Shown: piece after piece, positions 5,752-7,957 of the stretch
Position numbering within the stretch: position 1 is the stretch's first letter
Layout: each line of letters opens with the position of its first letter
DNA from: PVC group bacterium (ex Bugula neritina AB1)
GTDB lineage: Bacteria; GCA-001730085
Reading direction: 5' to 3'
Length of the DNA: 7,957 nt
Assembly: GCA_001730085.1 (NCBI GenBank)
Contig: MDLB01000036.1
Coordinates: 1-7,957, forward strand
Position numbers and translations under genes: made by a program
Notes under the pieces: model-generated
Seen by the model: only the letters and a program-made list of their open reading frames with translations
What the model was told of the DNA's origin: nothing
Database searches by the model: none

Positions 5752-7569
5752 TCACAATTTTTCAAGTTCTTCCTCAATGCCCTTTAATTCCTCAGATAAT
5801 TCAAAAAGTTGATCATAATATAAATCAAGGTCTTTCTCACTTTTTTTCAACAGTTGATTAGATTCGTGTATCAAATCTAAATCTTGCTCCACAGATGCTT
5901 TTATCAAGTTATCCTGACACTCTTTCTGCTGCTTTTCTTTTTGCTCAATCATACTTTCTAATTTTTCGATTTCTTTTTTTAAAGGGTTTATAAGTTTTTG
6001 ACGTTTATGAAGATCTTTAGCTCGATCCCGTCGCCGTTCTTTTCTATTTTGCAAAGGTACTTTTTTTAGGTCTTTTCCCTCTTGCAAAAAGTCTTCTTCC
6101 CAGCCAACTTTTGCTAAAAAATCATCATATCCACCTTCAAAAATTTTGACACCATCCCTTTGAAAAACAATCAATTTTTGAGCCACCTCACGCAAAAAAT
6201 ATTCATCGTGTGTCACAAAAAGAACCGTTCCCTTAAAAGACCTTGTGGCATCAATCAAAGCTTCACATGAAGGTAAGTCCAAATGATGGGTTGGTTCATC
6301 CAAAAGAAGAACATTTGATTTTTTCGCCAAAAGCTTTGCCAAAACCAACCGAACTTTCTCTCCACCAGAAAGAACCTCAACTTTTTTAAAAACGCTGTCT
6401 CCGGTGAACATCATCGCTCCACAAATATGTCTCACCGTGTAAAAAGCTGTCTCTTCTAGCACTTCCGAAATCGTTTCTTCAACAGTCAAGTCGGGGTTTA
6501 AATTTTCAATTTCTTTATGATTAAAAGCTCTTAAAGTAACTTGTGGGTGCCATTGGACTTTTCCTGTGCAAGGATTTAATTGGTCATTTACCATGCTCAA
6601 AAGAGTGGACTTTCCAGAACCATTTTCACCTATAATAGCGATTTTATCCCCGTATAATATCTCCATCGACAAGTCATTTATAAGGATCCTGTCTTTCGTA
6701 TAACCAAACGTTAAATTCTCTAAACGACCCACATATTTTGTATGAAAACCCTTTGATTGGAATTTGATTTTAAAGTTTTTAATATCATGCTGTTTTTCTT
6801 TTATCTCTTGCTTGGCAAGGTGTTTAATTTTCGACTGAACCTGACTAGCTCGCCTAGCTTTGGCACGATATTTTTGAATATACTCTTCTTGTCTTTGACG
6901 CGCTTTTATCGCATTCAAACGTTCTTTTTCGTAAACTTCTTCTTCCATTTCTATCTGGTTTTGGAATTGTGAGATAGATCCCTTCATTTTTCTGATTTTT
7001 TGTCTTTGGATCGCCACCACATGCGTAATTAAATCATCCATAAACTTTCTATCATGGCTGATCAAAAAAAGCTCTCCTGTCCACTTTTTTAAAAAGTTTT
7101 TCAACCAACGGATAGAAATAATATCCAAAAAGTTTGTTGGTTCATCTAGCAATAATAAATCAGGTTCACTTATCAAAAGTTTCACTAAGGCTATTCTCAT
7201 CCTGTAGCCATGTGAAAAGCTTTCAGGCGACCTCTCAAAGTCTTGTTCCGAAAACCCTAAACCCGACAAAGCTTTCTTCACCTTCCAAGTCCCATCAGCT
7301 GAAGAAAGGTTCTGACTCGCTTCCTTTAAAACCGTTTCTTCTTTACAAACCATGTGCTGAGGCAAAAACCCTAGTCGATAACCTTTGGGTAATAAAATTT
7401 CCCCAGAGTCAGACTCTTCTTCACCTGTTATAATCTTTAACAAGGTGCTTTTGCCATGACCATTCAAACCTATAAGACCAATCTTTTCTCCTTGATTCAA
7501 ATGAAAAGAAGCATCATCAAATAAGTTCTGTTGTCCAAAAGATTTAGAAATATTTTTAACTGTAATCAA
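5752..7569 (-). CDS. ABC-F family ATPase (Uup/Ettlike), TTG start
   Basis: This 605-residue protein has two ABC ATPase domains and no membrane segment, the layout of ABC-F ribosome-associated proteins. Domain 1 has Walker A GLNGHGKST (34-42), Q-loop Gln71, signature FSHGY (118-122), Walker B LLLLDEPTNFLD (138-149) and H-loop SHD (171-173). A charged helical linker (about 205-255) fits the ABC-F P-site interaction region. Domain 2 has Walker A GENGSGKST (314-322), canonical LSGGE (400-404), DEPTHHLD (424-431) and THD (453-455). A charged coiled-coil tail (about 500-605) resembles the C-terminal domain of Uup, which binds nucleic acid. The frame begins at TTG, with AGGG seven bases upstream. 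The N-terminus MITVKNISKSFG fits the family start, which supports TTG. The signature of domain 1 is non-canonical, as is the domain 2 Q-loop region (AFNHKE, no Gln). It is probably a translation factor of this superfamily. Whether it gives antibiotic resistance cannot be judged from sequence. Confidence 0.92.
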   Translation of the reverse strand: MITVKNISKSFGQQNLFDDASFHLNQGEKIGLIGLNGHGKSTLLKIITGEEESDSGEILLPKGYRLGFLPQHMVCKEETVLKEASQNLSSADGTWKVKKALSGLGFSEQDFERSPESFSHGYRMRIALVKLLISEPDLLLLDEPTNFLDIISIRWLKNFLKKWTGELFLISHDRKFMDDLITHVVAIQRQKIRKMKGSISQFQNQIEMEEEVYEKERLNAIKARQRQEEYIQKYRAKARRASQVQSKIKHLAKQEIKEKQHDIKNFKIKFQSKGFHTKYVGRLENLTFGYTKDRILINDLSMEILYGDKIAIIGENGSGKSTLLSMVNDQLNPCTGKVQWHPQVTLRAFNHKEIENLNPDLTVEETISEVLEETAFYTVRHICGAMMFTGDSVFKKVEVLSGGEKVRLVLAKLLAKKSNVLLLDEPTHHLDLPSCEALIDATRSFKGTVLFVTHDEYFLREVAQKLIVFQRDGVKIFEGGYDDFLAKVGWEEDFLQEGKDLKKVPLQNRKERRRDRAKDLHKRQKLINPLKKEIEKLESMIEQKEKQQKECQDNLIKASVEQDLDLIHESNQLLKKSEKDLDLYYDQLFELSEELKGIEEELEKL

Positions 7570-7580
7570 TTTTTTACCCT
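7560..7580 (-). promoter_or_regulatory. Ribosome binding site supporting the TTG start of the ABC-F gene
   Basis: On the minus strand the sequence TTAGGGTAAAAAATTG places AGGG seven bases before TTG (7569-7567). No in-frame ATG offers a start that keeps the conserved N-terminal strand and the aromatic A-loop region, so TTG is the best choice. Confidence 0.55.
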
Positions 7581-7620
7581 AATAAAATTTTAAGCCGATT
7601 TAAGCTTTTTGGAAAACCAT

Positions 7621-7761
7621 CTAAGTAGAAGAATTAAAGTCTTGCCTTTTAATCAAAGAGTTTATACTTTCTAATTCTTTTTTAATTTGCTCTCTTTCAT
7701 TATTTGCATCAAACGAACTAAACCATGTTTTGTAAATATCAGGAAAAAACTTTTTTGCCAT
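7621..7761 (-). CDS. Possible 46-residue protein of unknown function
   Basis: An open frame of 46 codons runs from ATG 7761-7759 to TAG 7623-7621. It starts MAKKFFPDIYKTWFSSF, then has a charged, probably helical stretch rich in Lys, Glu and Ile, and ends in DFNSST. No family is recognised. It ends 51 nt before the ABC-F start on the same strand. It begins only 18 nt after the IS200/IS605 right end, without a visible Shine-Dalgarno, and has a stop codon in frame between IS and ATG, so it does not continue out of the transposon. It could be a small gene that lost its native upstream region when the element inserted, a remnant of a longer gene, or chance. The amino-acid mix looks coding-like. 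Confidence 0.4.
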   Translation of the reverse strand: MAKKFFPDIYKTWFSSFDANNEREQIKKELESINSLIKRQDFNSST

Positions 7762-7763
7762 TC

Positions 7764-7900
7764 GATTATTTCATTCTAATTGACATCCTCACCTACCTAA
7801 AGGAAGGTGATTCCTAGATTTACTAAGCTATTTTTTTAGCAACTAGGGGTTCTTGCTTCATAGAAATTCCTAACGGATTTTCTCCACAAGCTAACAAGGC
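7764..7900 (-). ncRNA. Putative TnpB guide RNA (omega RNA/reRNA) region, approximate 5' bound
   Basis: In IS200/IS605 elements the guide RNA overlaps the 3' end of tnpB and the right end, and its guide is the first roughly 16 nt of flanking DNA. Here that guide would be TTAGAATGAAATAATC (7779-7764, minus strand). Position and orientation follow family knowledge. The RNA itself is inferred, and its 5' end is only a guess. Confidence 0.35.
7789..7810 (-). repeat. Right-end hairpin of the IS200/IS605 element
   Basis: TCACCT (7789-7794) pairs with AGGTGA (7805-7810). After one A/A mismatch (7795 with 7804), CC (7796-7797) pairs with GG (7802-7803) around the loop TAAA. An imperfect subterminal hairpin close to the cleavage site is what TnpA recognises in this family. 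The same hairpin would be part of the 3' region of the guide RNA. Confidence 0.8.
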
Positions 7901-7957
7901 ATGCCCTGCCTCTAAGATATTACGCCCCGCATTACGGTCAGCGTTTGCACTGTAGCC
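7823..7957 (-). CDS. tnpB: TnpB (IS605 OrfB) C-terminal fragment, 5' end outside window
   Basis: Forty-four residues and a TAG stop are visible. They begin [20 protein letters not shown], which is the end of the TnpB zinc-ribbon (normally CGY) followed by the third RuvC motif. Asp7 of this fragment is the expected catalytic Asp of that motif. TnpB is an RNA-guided DNA endonuclease that keeps IS200/IS605 elements at their donor site after excision, and is the ancestor of Cas12. The motif is intact here, but the other catalytic residues are outside the window. The tail after the motif (about 24 residues) is the usual poorly conserved C-terminus. Confidence 0.9.
   Translation of the reverse strand, partial: GYSANADRNAGRNILEAGHALLACGENPLGISMKQEPLVAKKIA

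Larger units (their letters stand above)
7780..7957 (-). mobile_element. IS200/IS605-family transposon, right-end portion
   Basis: The region combines a TnpB C-terminus with a typical IS200/IS605 right end. Forty-three nt behind the tnpB stop the element ends, on the minus strand, in GAGGATGTCAA at 7790-7780. This terminus is common in the family, and its TCAA is like the IS608 cleavage site. Such elements move as single strands through TnpA (a Y1 HUH transposase), have hairpins instead of inverted repeats, and make no target duplication. The left end and any tnpA lie beyond the window, so completeness is unknown. Confidence 0.88.

Noticed and set aside
5737-5756. Hairpin TGTGA/TCACA at the end of the ABC-F gene as terminator
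   Set aside because: It has only five pairs, a nine-base loop and no T run of useful length after it.
7582-7612. Terminator between the small ORF and ABC-F
   Set aside because: Only a four-pair AAGC/GCTT stem is present, which is too weak on either strand.

Overview
This is a low-GC bacterial window. It holds a run of ordinary housekeeping genes, all read from the minus strand, with a piece of an insertion sequence at each edge. The mix is an MgtE magnesium channel, EF-P, TilS, an ABC-F ATPase, a small lipoprotein and a tRNA-Leu without an encoded CCA. Together with AT-rich spacers and two IS remnants, it would suit a small-genome, host-associated bacterium, but that is inference. I could not place the lineage: EF-P shows a mixture of features, and nothing else here is diagnostic.

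Layout in + coordinates. Positions 1-159 hold the tail of an integrase-fold transposase on the + strand. mgtE follows (285-1646, minus), then efp (1884-2441, minus). Next is a 614-bp stretch with no supportable gene (2442-3055). tilS (3056-4528, minus) is preceded and overlapped by a 168-residue membrane-anchored protein of unknown function (4518-5024, minus). A class II tRNA-Leu(CAA) lies at 5218-5301 (minus), 21 nt behind a Cys-rich lipoprotein gene (5323-5610, minus) that carries an 18-bp tandem repeat. An ABC-F ATPase with a TTG start follows (5752-7569, minus). A possible 46-residue gene (7621-7761, minus) sits between it and the right end of an IS200/IS605-type transposon (7780 to beyond 7957), whose TnpB C-terminus enters from the window edge.

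How the genes relate. Several act around the ribosome: EF-P rescues polyproline stalls, TilS makes the lysidine of tRNA-Ile(CAU), tRNA-Leu(CAA) reads UUG, and ABC-F proteins act on the ribosome. They do not form one operon. The only tight unit is the membrane protein plus tilS, with an 11-nt overlap. The lipoprotein and tRNA-Leu may share one transcript from a recognisable sigma70-like promoter.

I see no convincing new multi-gene system. The points most worth a second look are the Cys-rich repeat lipoprotein, the asymmetric ATP sites of the ABC-F protein, the tilS-coupled membrane protein, and the TnpB right end with its guide-like flank just upstream of a small ORF.
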